DNA of 64,000 nt. It comes from Penicillium oxalicum (lineage: Eukaryota; Ascomycota; Eurotiomycetes; Eurotiales; Aspergillaceae). The DNA lies in assembly GCF_001723175.1 (NCBI RefSeq), contig NC_064653.1:2294001-2358000 (forward strand), read 5' to 3'. The notes beneath the pieces were generated by a model. The model had not been told where the DNA came from, ran no database searches, and was given only the letters and a program-made list of their open reading frames with translations. Each line of letters starts with the position of its first letter. Within the stretch, counting starts at the first letter, position 1. Positions 24,113 through 35,288 of this stretch are shown one piece after another. Position numbers and translations under genes: made by a program.

Positions 24113-25481
24113 ATTCTCGAACGATCAGTGCATTAATTGTCACTTCACGGTCACTCCCCCTCCTTTCGAAGAGACTGGGGCACTTTTGCAGGGCTCTTCA
24201 CGTAAAATGGTCTGTTCAGCCCTGTATGAATCTTCTATTCTCGTGTCTATCTTTCCTTGTTCTGTCTGCTCTCTACCTCCTCGGGTCTGGTTTTGTGACA
24301 ACTCCCCGCTATGAGGTTTGCTGTATTGCTCGTTTGGGTCAGCCTTCCTATACCCTCTGTTGTACTCGATTTGGCTCGAACCCTGGGTTCTTCCTCGGTG
24401 CTTTTCTTCTGCACCCGAATTTTTTGGCCACTGATTCCTTCTGTTTACCCATGGCCAATTTGTTGCAGGCTTTGTCTGGCGTTGTTTGTCCAACCCCCGC
24501 TTGTTCGGCGTTTGATTCTTTCTCTCTTTGTGTCAGCGGGCCTATCATCGGTTTACTTTTATCGTCTTTTCCTACCGCTTCGCCTTTCTTTTTTTTCCTT
24601 TTCGTGGTGGATAGAGAAGGGAACCCTGTCGCGTGCCCTGGCCAGCTGTGTCACAATATTTCCAGATCGATCTGCTCGGAGTCTGTTATGTTTGACTTCC
24701 CATTAGAGTATTTTTGGATGATATTTGAATCGCCTTCTCTTCTCGCCCTGTTTCTTTTTTCTTTTCTATTTCTGCTGCGTATGTGAGAGTCGTTGTTTCG
24801 TCCTCCTCTAGAGTACGAGAGTCTATATGATCATAGGTCGTTCACGTGAACTACCTCTTTCTCATGCGCAGATTGGGCTCAACAATGTTCTTTGGAATGT
24901 ATGTGTCTCGATGTCGCGCTGTTTCTTACATTCTGGGAGCCCCTGACTTTTTCAGTCCTATCGGGCATTTCTTGCGCCTATCATCGAGTTTTGCTCGGCT
25001 CCTACCCTGATAGAGGAACGTCGTTCGGTAGAATTCGTATGAGGATGGGTTGCTATAACCTCTCTGTGGTAAGCTAGGCTAACCCGGGATCTTCCTCAAC
25101 TTCTACATACTACAACATCACAGGTCTTTTGGTACGGTCGGTCTACTCTGCGACACGCACTTAGGCTGTCCTCTGGAACATTTTAAAGTAAAAATCAAGT
25201 CCCATATCTTACGTATTTGCAGATTATCGGTCGTCGCATCGGAGCATTGACAGTCTATCGTACGCCTGCGATGTCGTCTGGCTTTCCTATCGAGTCCGAC
25301 GATTGCTGTCCTACCATCTGTCACGTCGACTGGCCGCTCCTATCGTACCATCAACCCCGATCAATATCTACGGAAGCTCTAGGTAGCTAGTTAGGCTAAG
25401 TAAGCTACTCAGCAAATTTAAAAAAAAAAAAAAAACAATCTACGGATGTTCTCGCGGAGGAAAACAAAAAGCAAAGCGTCG
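24113..25481. other. Intergenic, T-rich 3' flank of the Rsc7 gene
   Basis: No gene is supported. About 24180-24790 is strongly T- and pyrimidine-rich and probably holds the 3' untranslated region of the Rsc7 transcript. The 229-codon frame across it (24097-24786) is rich in Phe, Leu and Ser, as expected from translating T-rich DNA. Confidence 0.55.
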
Positions 25482-25555
25482 CGTCCCCGGGAAGGCTCGA
25501 ACTTCCAACCTCCTGATTAACAGTCAGACGCGCTAGCCGATTGCGCCACGGAGAC
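25482..25555 (-). tRNA. tRNA-Asn (GTT)
   Basis: On the minus strand, 74 nt fold as a standard tRNA without intron: acceptor GTCTCCG/CGGGGAC (one T-G wobble), D-arm GCGC/GCGC, anticodon stem TCTGA/TCAGG with loop CTGTTAA (anticodon GTT), T-arm GGAAG-TTCGAGC-CTTCC, discriminator G. It is identical to the copies at 26684-26757 and 44163-44236. Confidence 0.97.
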
Positions 25556-26683
25556 AACTGCTTGAAGCGTGACTAACAGTATAAAAATATGAACCTATCA
25601 CAAATACACTGCTATCTTGAGGAGCGGGTGGTGCCGGTCGCTGCGGTCAACCTTCCTGCTGATCTGCGCATGCGACGGGTAGTAAGGTTGAATAGTTGGT
25701 TTTCAATTTATCCATTCACTCTTTGAATGGCGCTTTGATTTTCGTTTTTAAATTTTCTCTCCGGTGCGTAAAGGGTAATGACCTGATGTCTGGAGCTTGA
25801 GCTCGTGCGTTAAGTAGAGTTGCCGAGCTCAGAAATATATTTACCGCGGCTGAGCAGCCATGATACCGTTCGAGCTGCGAACGATTTGGTCCGTCACTCT
25901 TGACTCCCCATCTATCGTCTGGACTCCTGGAATACCTATTCAACTACCGTACTGGATCCGGATGGACGTGAAATGGACAAGACCAAGTGGACAGGTACGG
26001 TAGGTGGTCGGCTAAAGTTTTCCACATACTTCCCAATATGACCATTACCCGTACGTATGTCAATGCCAAATTGAATGACCCATGACACAGTTTTCGCCCA
26101 GGGCGATGGAAAATGATGATGGGCACCGTCCACAACGCCTTGTAGTTCACGTTCACCTCTTCCAGACCTGGGATGTCCACATGGTTGCGTAGACGGAAAT
26201 TCTCCAGTACATGTATCAACGTACTACATGGCCACCATCCGAACTTAAATGAAATGGACCTCGGAAGACACACCTTCATTCCAACCAAGGGCATGTTCAA
26301 CAATTGGAACTCTATAACATACATGCTAGGCGGGTCGGGGCACGACAAAGATACACCCAGATCCATATACCTACTCTTACCCAGTGCGTGAGTGTCACCT
26401 AAGCCAGATCAGTACTTCCTCATTCATGAATGCACCAACCCCCGGCCTCAACCTTTTCCCTCGACAAGTCCTGAGGGCATGACCCTCTGCGTTTCTTACG
26501 ATCGTGCGGACCAGTATCTTTCTAGGCGCTACCTAGGCTCAATGACCAAAATGAACAATCAAGAGACTACAAGAACCTTAGGACATCGCACCAAAAAGAA
26601 AAGGCCAACATTGACATATAGCACCTCAATCCAACTGAGACAGCCAGCCGAAAGAGAAAAAAGAAGATAAAGATCAAAAAGAT
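25556..26683. other. Spacer between two tRNA-Asn genes
   Basis: This is 1.1 kb between the two minus-strand tRNA genes. I see no supported open frame. The flanks of the two tRNAs do not look alike beyond the tRNA itself, so the pair is not an obvious recent tandem duplication. Confidence 0.5.
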
Positions 26684-26757
26684 CGTCCCCGGGAAGGCTC
26701 GAACTTCCAACCTCCTGATTAACAGTCAGACGCGCTAGCCGATTGCGCCACGGAGAC
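26684..26757 (-). tRNA. tRNA-Asn (GTT), second copy
   Basis: Same 74-nt sequence and fold as the copy at 25482-25555, in the same orientation. Downstream on the minus strand a TTTTT run follows closely (complement of the A run near 26676-26680), a typical RNA polymerase III stop. Confidence 0.97.
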
Positions 26758-27552
26758 TGATCTGACGAGTGGCGAAAACTTTGGCTATATGTTTAAATTA
26801 TCGAAAGATCGTGATGTGAGAGTGTCAACAAAGTTGACTGTTGCAGGGCAGTCGGGTGAATGACTAGAACACAGCTCTAGACACGAGGCGGCCCCGTATA
26901 CTCCAGCCTTGGACAGAAGCTCTCTTTCAGCTTCCACGTGGACGTATCCATAGAGAGAGTATTCGTTAGATTCTACAAATATCCACAACTCTTTCAAGTA
27001 GATACCAGTGTAGAAGTGTAGATGTGCATTTCTCAGCCTTGTCATACGGTAGTCTGTTCTCCAGGATCACAGCCATCTCAACCGAGTCCTTTGGTTATAT
27101 CGGCAGAAAACCAGCAGTGTAGCAGAAGACTTACTCCTGCTCTACGTATGATTTTATGTATGTCTGTACCATAAATGTGTTTACATATGTTCGTCTCTTA
27201 CGAAGAAAAAAAAATAAAATTGCTTACTTTGCTTGGACAGCTGGAGGGGTAATCAATCATGGCGCCCCCTTTAGAAACCTTCAAGTTAGGAGAAAAAGAC
27301 ACGCGGCTCATGTATATAATACATGCATACGTACCGTATATATTACAGACACATCGTATTAATACATTCATACACACAAATCAATAGCGGTATTACACAG
27401 CATTACCGAAAGATACATACGGTATGTATCGCCTGCCTTGCTACTCCAACTTCCGAGCGAGTCCGCCAGAGAGAAAACAGGTATAAGATCAAACAGCCTC
27501 CGTTGCTTAAAAAAACCAAAACCATGCAGACTAAAAGTCATATTTCACCAAC
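26758..27552. other. Intergenic region upstream of the SDR gene
   Basis: No gene is supported. The stretch is A/T-rich with repeated ATACA/TATGT words around 27290-27430 and should contain the SDR promoter. An in-frame Met does not occur close upstream of 27553. Confidence 0.5.
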
Positions 27553-28269
27553 ATGTCTTCCAGCTATGGCCGAGACTTTTTCAATGGTCTGGTCTCACGG
27601 CCAGAGCTCCTCACCAAATGGATCATCCCTGTAGTGGTCCTGTATGCAGCGTATCACATCAATCGGTATCTCAGCAGTCGTGCCTTAAACAATGGCGTGC
27701 AAGCCACCTTCGACTGGTCAAAAGAGATCGTTCTCGTCACCGGAGGCTCGGATGGTATTGGAGCTGCGACGGTGGAAGAATTGGCCGGACGCGGTACGAC
27801 CGTTGTGGTGCTGGACATTCGGCCATTACAATATGATGCTCGTCAGTTAATACTCATCGTCTCTCGAGGAATATGATCGTATCTAGTTCTGATGCGAGCC
27901 TCTGTCTTTCTGGTTTTTTTTAATAACCATAATTGCAGCCCCAAATGTCCACTATTATCAATGTGATCTGACCAAGCGGTCTGAGCTCCAAGCGGTAGCT
28001 GAGCGTCTTCGTCGGTGCGTGGTGATCATGATCACTTGGAATTGGCCCTTTCCTTAACCCCCCAGCTGAAAATCCACACTCCCTGGCCGATACTTGCAAA
28101 GACTGAACATTTATCACCAGCGAGATTGGGGATCCTACCTGTGTCGTCGCCAATGCAGGTCTCTGCCGCGGCAAGCCATTGCTTCATGCTACGTCGCGAG
28201 ATGTCGAACTGTAGGTTTTTTTTCCCTTTTTCCTATCCGGCAGCATTTGCATCGCCCTCAGCCTCTAAT

Positions 28270-28326
<57 letters not shown>

Positions 28327-28837
28327 ATTCTCACAATATAGAACATTTGCTGTAAACAATCTGGCTCTGATCTGGACCGCCCAGACATTCTTACCGTCCA
28401 TGATTAAGCGAAACCACGGCCATTTCTTGATCATGGCCTCCCAGACAGCTCATCTTGCAACGGCCGGAATTGTCGACTATGCCGCGACCAAATCCGCCGC
28501 ACTTGCCATCTACGAAGGTCTCCAGACTGAGCTGCGACATGTGTACAAGGCCCCCGCCGTACGAATGTCGTGTGTGTCACCGTCAGCAGTGAAAACGAAA
28601 ATGTTCCAAGGCATCCAAATGCCCGCCTCGGTCTCGATTCTGAAGCCGTCGGATATCGGGAAAGTCGTGGCTGAGATTTTGTGGAGTGGAAAGGCCCAGA
28701 ACAAGATGACTCCCAGTATGGCGTACATCTCGCCTCCGACAAGAGCACTCCCCGATTGGATGAGAATTGGGCTTCAAGATCTTGGGAAAGATGCCATGTC
28801 TGCTCTGTCGCCTCACCATCCGATGGACGAGGCGTAG
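27553..28837 (+). CDS. Short-chain dehydrogenase/reductase, membrane-anchored SDR16C-like
   Basis: Exons 27553..27841, 27939..28014, 28121..28210 and 28342..28837 join in phase to give 316 aa. A hydrophobic N-terminal segment (about residues 21-34) suggests membrane anchoring. The Rossmann motif TGGSDGIG is at 63-70, the NAG motif follows in exon 3, an NN dinucleotide is near the exon 3/4 join, and the catalytic Ser185, Tyr198 and Lys202 fit S...YxxxK. The fold and anchor resemble the classical retinol-dehydrogenase/17-beta-HSD11-like group, which oxidise or reduce hydroxyls on lipophilic substrates with NAD(P)H. As the first gene of the terpenoid cluster it could oxidise a diterpene alcohol, but an unrelated lipid role is not excluded. 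Intron 3 carries a long AG microsatellite. Confidence 0.9.
28273..28320 (+). repeat. (AG)24 microsatellite inside SDR intron 3
   Basis: Twenty-four uninterrupted AG units lie within the 131-bp third intron (28211-28341) and end 21 bases before the used acceptor. Confidence 0.97.
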
Positions 28838-29193
28838 TCTGCGTGTCTGCTGTGGGTGAAGGTTGATTCCTGCACGAGTGAGCACGATTGATTATTTGAC
28901 TTTTTGGGTTTGCCCGGGTCTGTTTTCTTTTCTTTTTTTTTTTTCTCGGTTGAGAGTGAGATTGTGATGAATTGCGGTAGATCTGGTGTATTGAAAAAAG
29001 ATTGCATATGAGAGATTCTATCATGTTGATTTTTCTATTCTAAGCACGGATGACTTTGACGTCAAGGTCTTGTTAGCCAGGTGTGATGGTCATTTCTTTC
29101 CGGTGTTCGTTTCATCGCCACTCTTTTCCCTTACATCAATCACTGAGAAAAGACTTGGGATCAATTGTGCGTCCAATCTTCGAGTTGTAGAGT
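28838..29193. other. Convergent 3' ends of SDR and P450
   Basis: About 355 bp between the stop codons of two converging genes. It contains T-rich stretches (about 28921-28946) suited to 3' untranslated regions. No further gene is seen. Confidence 0.6.
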
Positions 29194-31073
29194 TTAGATT
29201 TTGCGAAACTCCACTAGAAGGCCACCTTTTGGACGTGACGTCAAGCCCGTCTCAATCTCAATGTCAGGATCCTGCGCGAGAGACATTTCAAAGCTTCCCA
29301 CCAGAGCGGCAAGCAGACTGGCGAATTCGCCACGGGCAAAGCCTTGTCCAATACAGGAACGTGGACCTAATGTTGATACAACCCCGAGGTCAGTGGATGT
29401 GCGTGTCTTTCGAAACGGATTGCAGGAATGTACATCCAACTTACCGTGGAGAAAAGTCATGAAAGAGAAATTGGTCAGTCCGCCGCCAGTGTTTGCCTGA
29501 TTGGGCTTCATCCATCGATCGGGGTTAAAAGTGGCCGCATCGGGCCCCCAGAGATCGCGCGAGACGTTGACTGCGCGAGGCGAAATGACGATTTCTGTCC
29601 CCGCGGGTATAAACTGGCCCAGGATGGAGGTATTCTGAACCGCCACGCGTCGAGTGAGTCCAGCGGGTGGATAGACGCGGAAGACCTCGTTGCACACCGC
29701 GTGCAGATAAGGCAAGCTGTCCAGGAGTTCGGCTTTCATGGGGGGAGCCGTCGCATGATCGAAATACTGCGGGAGGAATTGACGGACCTCATCGCGTAAC
29801 CGCCGTTGCACGTCGGGATATATACACAGCGCATAGAGTGCCCAGGTCATGGAGGTGGCCGTGGTCTCGTGGCCAGCGGCCAGGAACGTCAGGAGGTGGT
29901 TTTCAAGCATGGGATCGGTAAAGGAGTCGGATGAGAGTGCGACAGAGATGATATCGCGACCTGGTTCCTTGGAGTCATGCGCCTGCATCTTGGATCGCTT
30001 CCGTGCAATCAATCGGCGAGCGACATCGGTCAATGTCTTGGTGGCTAGACTGATGCTATCCGTGCGGGAGAGACCGAGCATCTTGACGAGGGCCTCGCGC
30101 ATGAGAAACACCCCCATGGCCAACGTGCCCTGAGGAGGCTTTAGTTCGAACACGTTTCGGTAGGCGCTACAGATTTCGTTATCTGGATGATGAAGGGTAT
30201 CGAATTCTTCTCCCAAGCCGGCAGCGCCGAGGATATCCAGCGTCGCCCGTGCGAGCCAGTCGCCGACATCAAAGACATGGGTCGAATCATCTCGAGACAA
30301 GGAGATATTTTCACGCAGCACCTGAGCCAAGGCGACAGACTTGTCCCAAAAGATAGGATAGAGATCTTTGATATGTCGGTGCAAGAATGCAGGCATCAGA
30401 AGTTTGCGTTGTTTCTAACCATGGGGGTTTCCCTCCCCCCGAATGAATGAGTCCTCGTCATCTCGCAGTGTCGTCTTGAAACATGGATGAAGCTTGCTTA
30501 CCTTGTGTTGATTTCCTTCGGCCACAATCAAGCCAACTCCCAGGATCCGACCCAGACCGAGCCGGAGTTTTGCCGGTTTTGCAAACTCGTAACTCTTCTG
30601 GACCAAAACCTCGGATAGACCTTTGGGATTGGTGACAAAGATGACCTCCTTGTTGAACCGCATGCGATACCTGATCAGTCCTGAATTGGGCACTTGATTG
30701 ATCCATTCTTGCAGAGGCATCCCCGACCGTTCATTGGGAACAAGTCTTGTATGACCGGAGAGAAGCTGGCCACCCTATTCAAAGCATCAGAAGGGGGGAT
30801 CTCTTGATTTTGGGGGTTGCTGTGATCGGTTGCTTTTCGCTTGACCATCAGACAAGCTCCACACATGATAGTAGTACTCACGGGAGGCTCGGGCAGATTT
30901 CGCAGGGGACTGAACCATATCGGCCACAGGTAGAGCTTCCAGATCACCAACAGCGCGAAAGACCCGATGAATGAGCATCCTGCGAGTACCGCGATGGACT
31001 GGGTGGGAAAGACGCGGCTGAAAATCGCCGTCTGCAAGATGCAGCCCAACGTGCCTACCTCCAGAGAATGCAT
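29194..31073 (-). CDS. Cytochrome P450 monooxygenase 1
   Basis: Exons 31073..30882, 30774..30502, 30414..29445 and 29366..29194 join in phase to give 535 aa. An N-terminal membrane anchor (about residues 26-52) precedes a Pro-rich hinge. The I-helix oxygen-binding motif is AGHETT, the K-helix ExxR is EVFR, and the heme-binding loop is FLHGPRSCIG with Cys483 as heme ligand. The region GNQHKKQRKLLMPAF around the exon 2/3 join matches the C-helix WxxxR/K-type segment and confirms the splice. The protein should be ER-bound and need the common P450 reductase. I cannot assign its CYP family with certainty; it looks like a CYP4-clan-style fungal P450 and is not closely related to its neighbour. In this cluster it most likely hydroxylates the diterpene skeleton. 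Confidence 0.93.
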
Positions 31074-32362
31074 GAAGCGTGACTTGAGAAAGATGAGAAT
31101 TTGAAATGGAGAAGTTGATGATCCTTGGAGAGAACAATCGCACCACGTTCAACGCTTCTCCTTGAAGAGAGAGATCATACTTGTACCGATCGGCTCCGAG
31201 CGACTAGTAGTCCTACCAGTACTACCAATGGTATCTGAATGAACTGAACTTTTGACAAGACTCAGTAAGCATACCAGAGTTACAGACGGTGTGTAAGAAT
31301 ACTGGACGTACGAAACATTTCATTCTGACCGAAAGGATACATACTGTACGAACTACAACACTATTTATTGAGTGGTTACTCCATGTGGTACATGACCGCA
31401 TGTACCAAGTCTTCCAGTCGTGTCTGCTTACTCCTTTTGGGGGCCAAATGGACTACTTGCATCAAGCCATCGACTGTTATCTCCGAAATTCAATCCATCC
31501 TTCACCTGCCAGTGGATCTTCATCCGCCCTGGCTGGTGCAGAATGCCCCTTTCAGGAAATCGCCAAGAGCGCCCACTTTCTCCAGAATCCAACTTCTCAA
31601 TTGTTCTGCAGGTAATCTGGATTTCTCTCTCTGCCCCTCCACCACCCCTCGGGGGAGGGGCCCGCGTATGGACCGGTGCCACACAGTGCCCAGACAACCC
31701 GGGGGCCCCCACACCGAAGCTTGGTTGCATCGCAGGTTGGATCTGAAAATAATGAGACCACTTCCCTTTCCAAAAAGACCACTGATCCGGCGGTGCGTAC
31801 TACATGGCTTCGCGTGCAGATTTGGGAAGGGGGAAGACGAGAATCAGAAGATTGATACGGAATCTATCTCTATACCGAGGGGCCGACAATCCTGGCCGAT
31901 AACGGCCACTAGTGGGAAGCAGTTGCGTCAAACTCGCTGCGAGACGTGAATCATCAAGTGGGGGGTTGAAGAGCTACGTATCGGGAAAGAAGACAATCTT
32001 CATCTTTGATCCTTGCCCTGCTTAGCTGCTCAGACTATCATTCGTTCTTACGATGAGGTGAGGAGGGGGAATGATCGAGGATCTTAGTTTATTCCCTAAA
32101 GGGCCGAGAAGGGCAAGGGATAGATAACCCAAAACGAGTTCCTGCATCATCTTTTGCGCCCAAGCGAGGCATTCGTCTAGAACAGGGGCCAGGGGGAATT
32201 AGGAAGGAGGGGGAGGGGGAGGCGGGGGAAAAGACTAAACGATAGTATTCTTTTTTTTAGTTAGTTGGATCATCTACTGCGCGCTAACTGATAGGTCCTG
32301 CAAGCCATCCCAAGGATGATGAGAATCTGACATGCATGAAATGTGAAAAATAATAATAATAA
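31074..32362. promoter_or_regulatory. Promoter region of P450 1 and 3' flank of P450 2
   Basis: The two P450 genes are in tandem on the minus strand, 1.3 kb apart. The part next to 31074 must hold the P450 1 promoter. A cluster of GTACTAC/GTAGTCC-like words lies at about 31203-31230. The open frames on the plus strand (such as 31368-31949) have no protein-like features. Confidence 0.5.
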
Positions 32363-34245
32363 TCACTTGCGAGCAGTGATTCGAACTTTGAGCGGAATCT
32401 TCTCCCACGAGGTGTAGATGTACTGTTCATCAGGCCAATGGCGGCATTCTGGCATGAGTTCGAAATCAAAGTGCCACAGCATCTTAGCAAGAATCAGTCT
32501 CAACTCGATGTTGGCCAGACTAGAGAGAAAGGGAGAAGAGAAGAGTGTTAGCCAAGAGAAATATTCTTTTTTTCCCCCTCCGCAGGGATCCATCTGCAGA
32601 GGGCGAGGAAAAGGGATCTTACTTTCGACCGATGCAGTTTCGTGGACCAAAGGAGAACGGCTGCAAAGCTTCGCGTCTGTCGTGAGCATAGGGACCGTCT
32701 GTATCGAGCCAACGCTCTGGCAGATACAGCTCCGGATCCTTGAAATTGGCGGGCGAGCGGAACACAGCATATTGAGCCATACCCATTGAGGTCTAAGAGA
32801 GAGAGAGAGACGATGAGTTAGCCCACAATGCCCTGCATGTTCTTGACGAGCCAAAGAAAAAAAAAGAAAACAAGAAAAAAGAAGAAATAAAAAAAAAGGG
32901 CATACATTGCCAGGGAGCCATTCGCCCATAATGTTGGCCCCCTCGGGCGGCGTAATGCGAGGATGACTGCCCGCAGCCGGGGGATAGAGTCGGAAAGATT
33001 CGTCGATCACGGCATTGATGTAACTCAGTCGGCTAATTCGGGCAATGTTGATCTCCTCACTGGACTCAAACGAGGTGCGGACTTCATCGAGGAGCTTTTG
33101 CATCACGCGAGGGTGAGTGCACAGATAGTAGATCGTGCCGGACAGGATCGTCGCCGTCGTCTCACTCCCCGCAATGACCATGAGATTAGCATTGGCCACC
33201 AGGTCTGGGTTGGTCAATTTGCCTTTCTCTTCGGCCTGGATCAGGTGGCTCATGAAATCAATGTAGTCTGGGTGTTGTGTCTTTCGGCGCATCACCTTTT
33301 CTTCCACCAGGCCGATATGCCACTTGCGCCGTTCGACGATGCGTTTGGGCAGAATGGCCAGAATGATCGACCGAACGTCGATGAAGCGCTGGAAGGTGCG
33401 AATGTAATGCACGTACATGATGGCGTTGAAGATCATCGACATCCACGGGTGATACTCGGTGTTTTTGAGGCAGTCAAAGGATTCGTAAAACGCCAAATGC
33501 CCAATGATGTCAAAGGTCACGTACTGTGATTCTCTAGTCAGCGCTCTCATTCCCATTTCATTCACCAATGTCTATACCGAGCGGCGAGGGAACCAACATT
33601 GAACCACTTCACGATATCCACCGGCTCTCCCTTGTCCACCACCTCGTGGAGGCGAGTCACCAAGAGGTCAATGTAGTGCAGCAAGACCGGCTCTTGACCC
33701 TTCAACACCTTATCTGAGAAGGCGTTGGACAGAAGCTTGCGCAAGTCTCCGTGCGTCTTCCGGTCCGCATTGATGATCGTGGGATGTCTCTTGTCGGCAT
33801 CGGTGTTCTCTCCAGGATCCTTGCGATTCTCGGGAAGTCCACTGCGGAAACCATAGATTTCTTTCCAGGCATCCGCTCCTGTGAAGGACAATTCTGTCGG
33901 AGCGATCCGGACAATCTCACCATGTTTCAAATGAAGCTCATGGACGGTCAAGGGAAATTTGCCACGCAACTGATGCCAGGTCCACCAGAGACGAGTGGCT
34001 GCCGCGAGCTTCGGTCCTGGGTACTTGGACAGTGGATGAAAGTAGATACGATAGATGGCGATCCCGACAATGTAGACCACGCCCTGATGCACATGATTTC
34101 ATCAGCAAACCAAATTCATAGAGACGAGAAAGAAGAAAGAGAGAAACAGTTGTTGATCAGTGGGAATAAGGATCAAACATACCACACTCAGCGTCAGGAC
34201 AGCCAACTGAGGCAAAGTGAGACTGCGAAGCCACGATGAAGCCAT
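32363..34245 (-). CDS. Cytochrome P450 monooxygenase 2 (CYP65/isotrichodermin C-15 hydroxylase-like)
   Basis: Exons 34245..34183, 34083..33598, 33523..32906, 32792..32623 and 32519..32363 join in phase to give 497 aa. The N-terminus is a membrane anchor split by the first intron, then YFHPLSKYPGPKLAAATRLW, the typical start of a large fungal P450 group. I see the I-helix AGSETT, the K-helix ESFR with LYPP, the PERF-like LPERW, and the heme loop FSFGPRNCIG with Cys442. The block YVTFDIIGHLAFYESFDCL fixes the short 74-bp intron at 33524-33597. This group contains benzoate 4-monooxygenase-like and isotrichodermin 15-hydroxylase-like enzymes, many of them terpenoid-modifying. It is divergent from the diterpene synthase and probably shares its promoter, which supports a role in the same pathway. 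Confidence 0.94.
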
Positions 34246-35288
34246 GATTGGAACCCAAAGTTCTGTGACAAACTGACTGCTACTCGAGTCTTGACCAGCA
34301 CTGGGTGAGAAATGTAGAAAGAACAAAAGTCTACACGGCCCCGTGAATCTCAAAAAGATAATGGCTTAACTCCAAGATTATTCATATAAGACAAAGAAAT
34401 TGCCAGGAAGCCAAGCGCCGAGGCAACGTAAGAGTTGGACGAAAGGTCACTGACTCTTTGGTTTGCATCGATCGATTCTAAATGCAGTCGTTTTGTATTT
34501 GCTCCCCCACCTTCCTCTCAAGCGATACCGAGTGAATAATCCTTGAAGGAGGGGGAGTAGAGAAGGGGGAAAAATCCCAAAAAAAGGAAAATCGAATAAT
34601 TGGTCAATTTCATCAGTAAATATTGTGATTGCGGTATTTGTGAAGCATTGGCCGACTCGAGCAAGGCCGCCCCCCTCAGTTGGTCGCGAAGTGAAACCGC
34701 CAAATAGCCGGCGTGGAGACTTGACTTTTTTTTTCTTCCTTTTGTTTCCTAGTCTGTTCAAATCAGAACGAATTCCAATTGCCCATCCAAGTTCTAACCA
34801 GGTCAGACCTCGACATCTTTCTGAATGGCTGATCAACTACCGAAACAATCCAGGTTGCATGCGTGGACAACGGCCGCAAGAGCCGGATTGGGGATGGCTT
34901 TGGCGCCCATTTTGGGTTTTTGATAACCCACGAGCTGACTTGCAGGTCAGCACTAACTCACTTTCTCATGCTCATGCACAATCACGCAGTAAGGCGCCCC
35001 CTCTTCTCCCCCTCCAAAAAAAGTATACGGCCAATTATCGGGGTTGAGAAGCAAGTACAACTGGCTGTGTGGGGGTGAGATGTTTCGTGCGATTGAGAAC
35101 TCGCGGGATTGACGCTTTTCGAATGGACGCATGAAAGAGGGAGGTCCATGGTCCATGAAGAGGGGGCGAAAGAATCCCTCAAGCGGACAAGTGCAGCTGT
35201 GAAGGCGGTTTATAAGCCTGGATTGATCAAATCAGACACTCACGAGTCTCCGGAAAGATATTCTCTGCTCATAGAGACGGTCTACACC
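34246..35288. promoter_or_regulatory. Shared divergent promoter, P450 2 / diterpene synthase
   Basis: About 1 kb between divergent start codons. Several CCAAT boxes in either orientation are visible (near 34597, 34648, 34886 and 35033). A TATAAG element at 35211-35216 lies 73 bases before the chosen start of the synthase and argues against the longer start at 35109. Binding factors are not identifiable from sequence alone. Confidence 0.6.

Noticed and set aside
24097..24786. 229-codon frame overlapping the Rsc7 stop
   Set aside because: Phe/Leu/Ser-rich because the DNA is T-rich; overlaps the 3' end of a real gene and is most likely its untranslated region.
28015..28341. Frames ending in Arg-Glu repeats next to the SDR gene
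   Set aside because: They translate the (AG)24 microsatellite of intron 3; exon phase shows it is intronic.
31368..31949. 193-codon frame (+) between the P450 genes
   Set aside because: Cys/Ser/Pro-rich chance frame opposite the P450 1 promoter; competing frames on both strands are equally open.
35109..35288. Longer N-terminus (60 residues) for the diterpene synthase
   Set aside because: The extra part is unlike any cyclase N-terminus, and a TATA-like element lies inside it. The Met at 35289 has a better context and precedes the conserved start.
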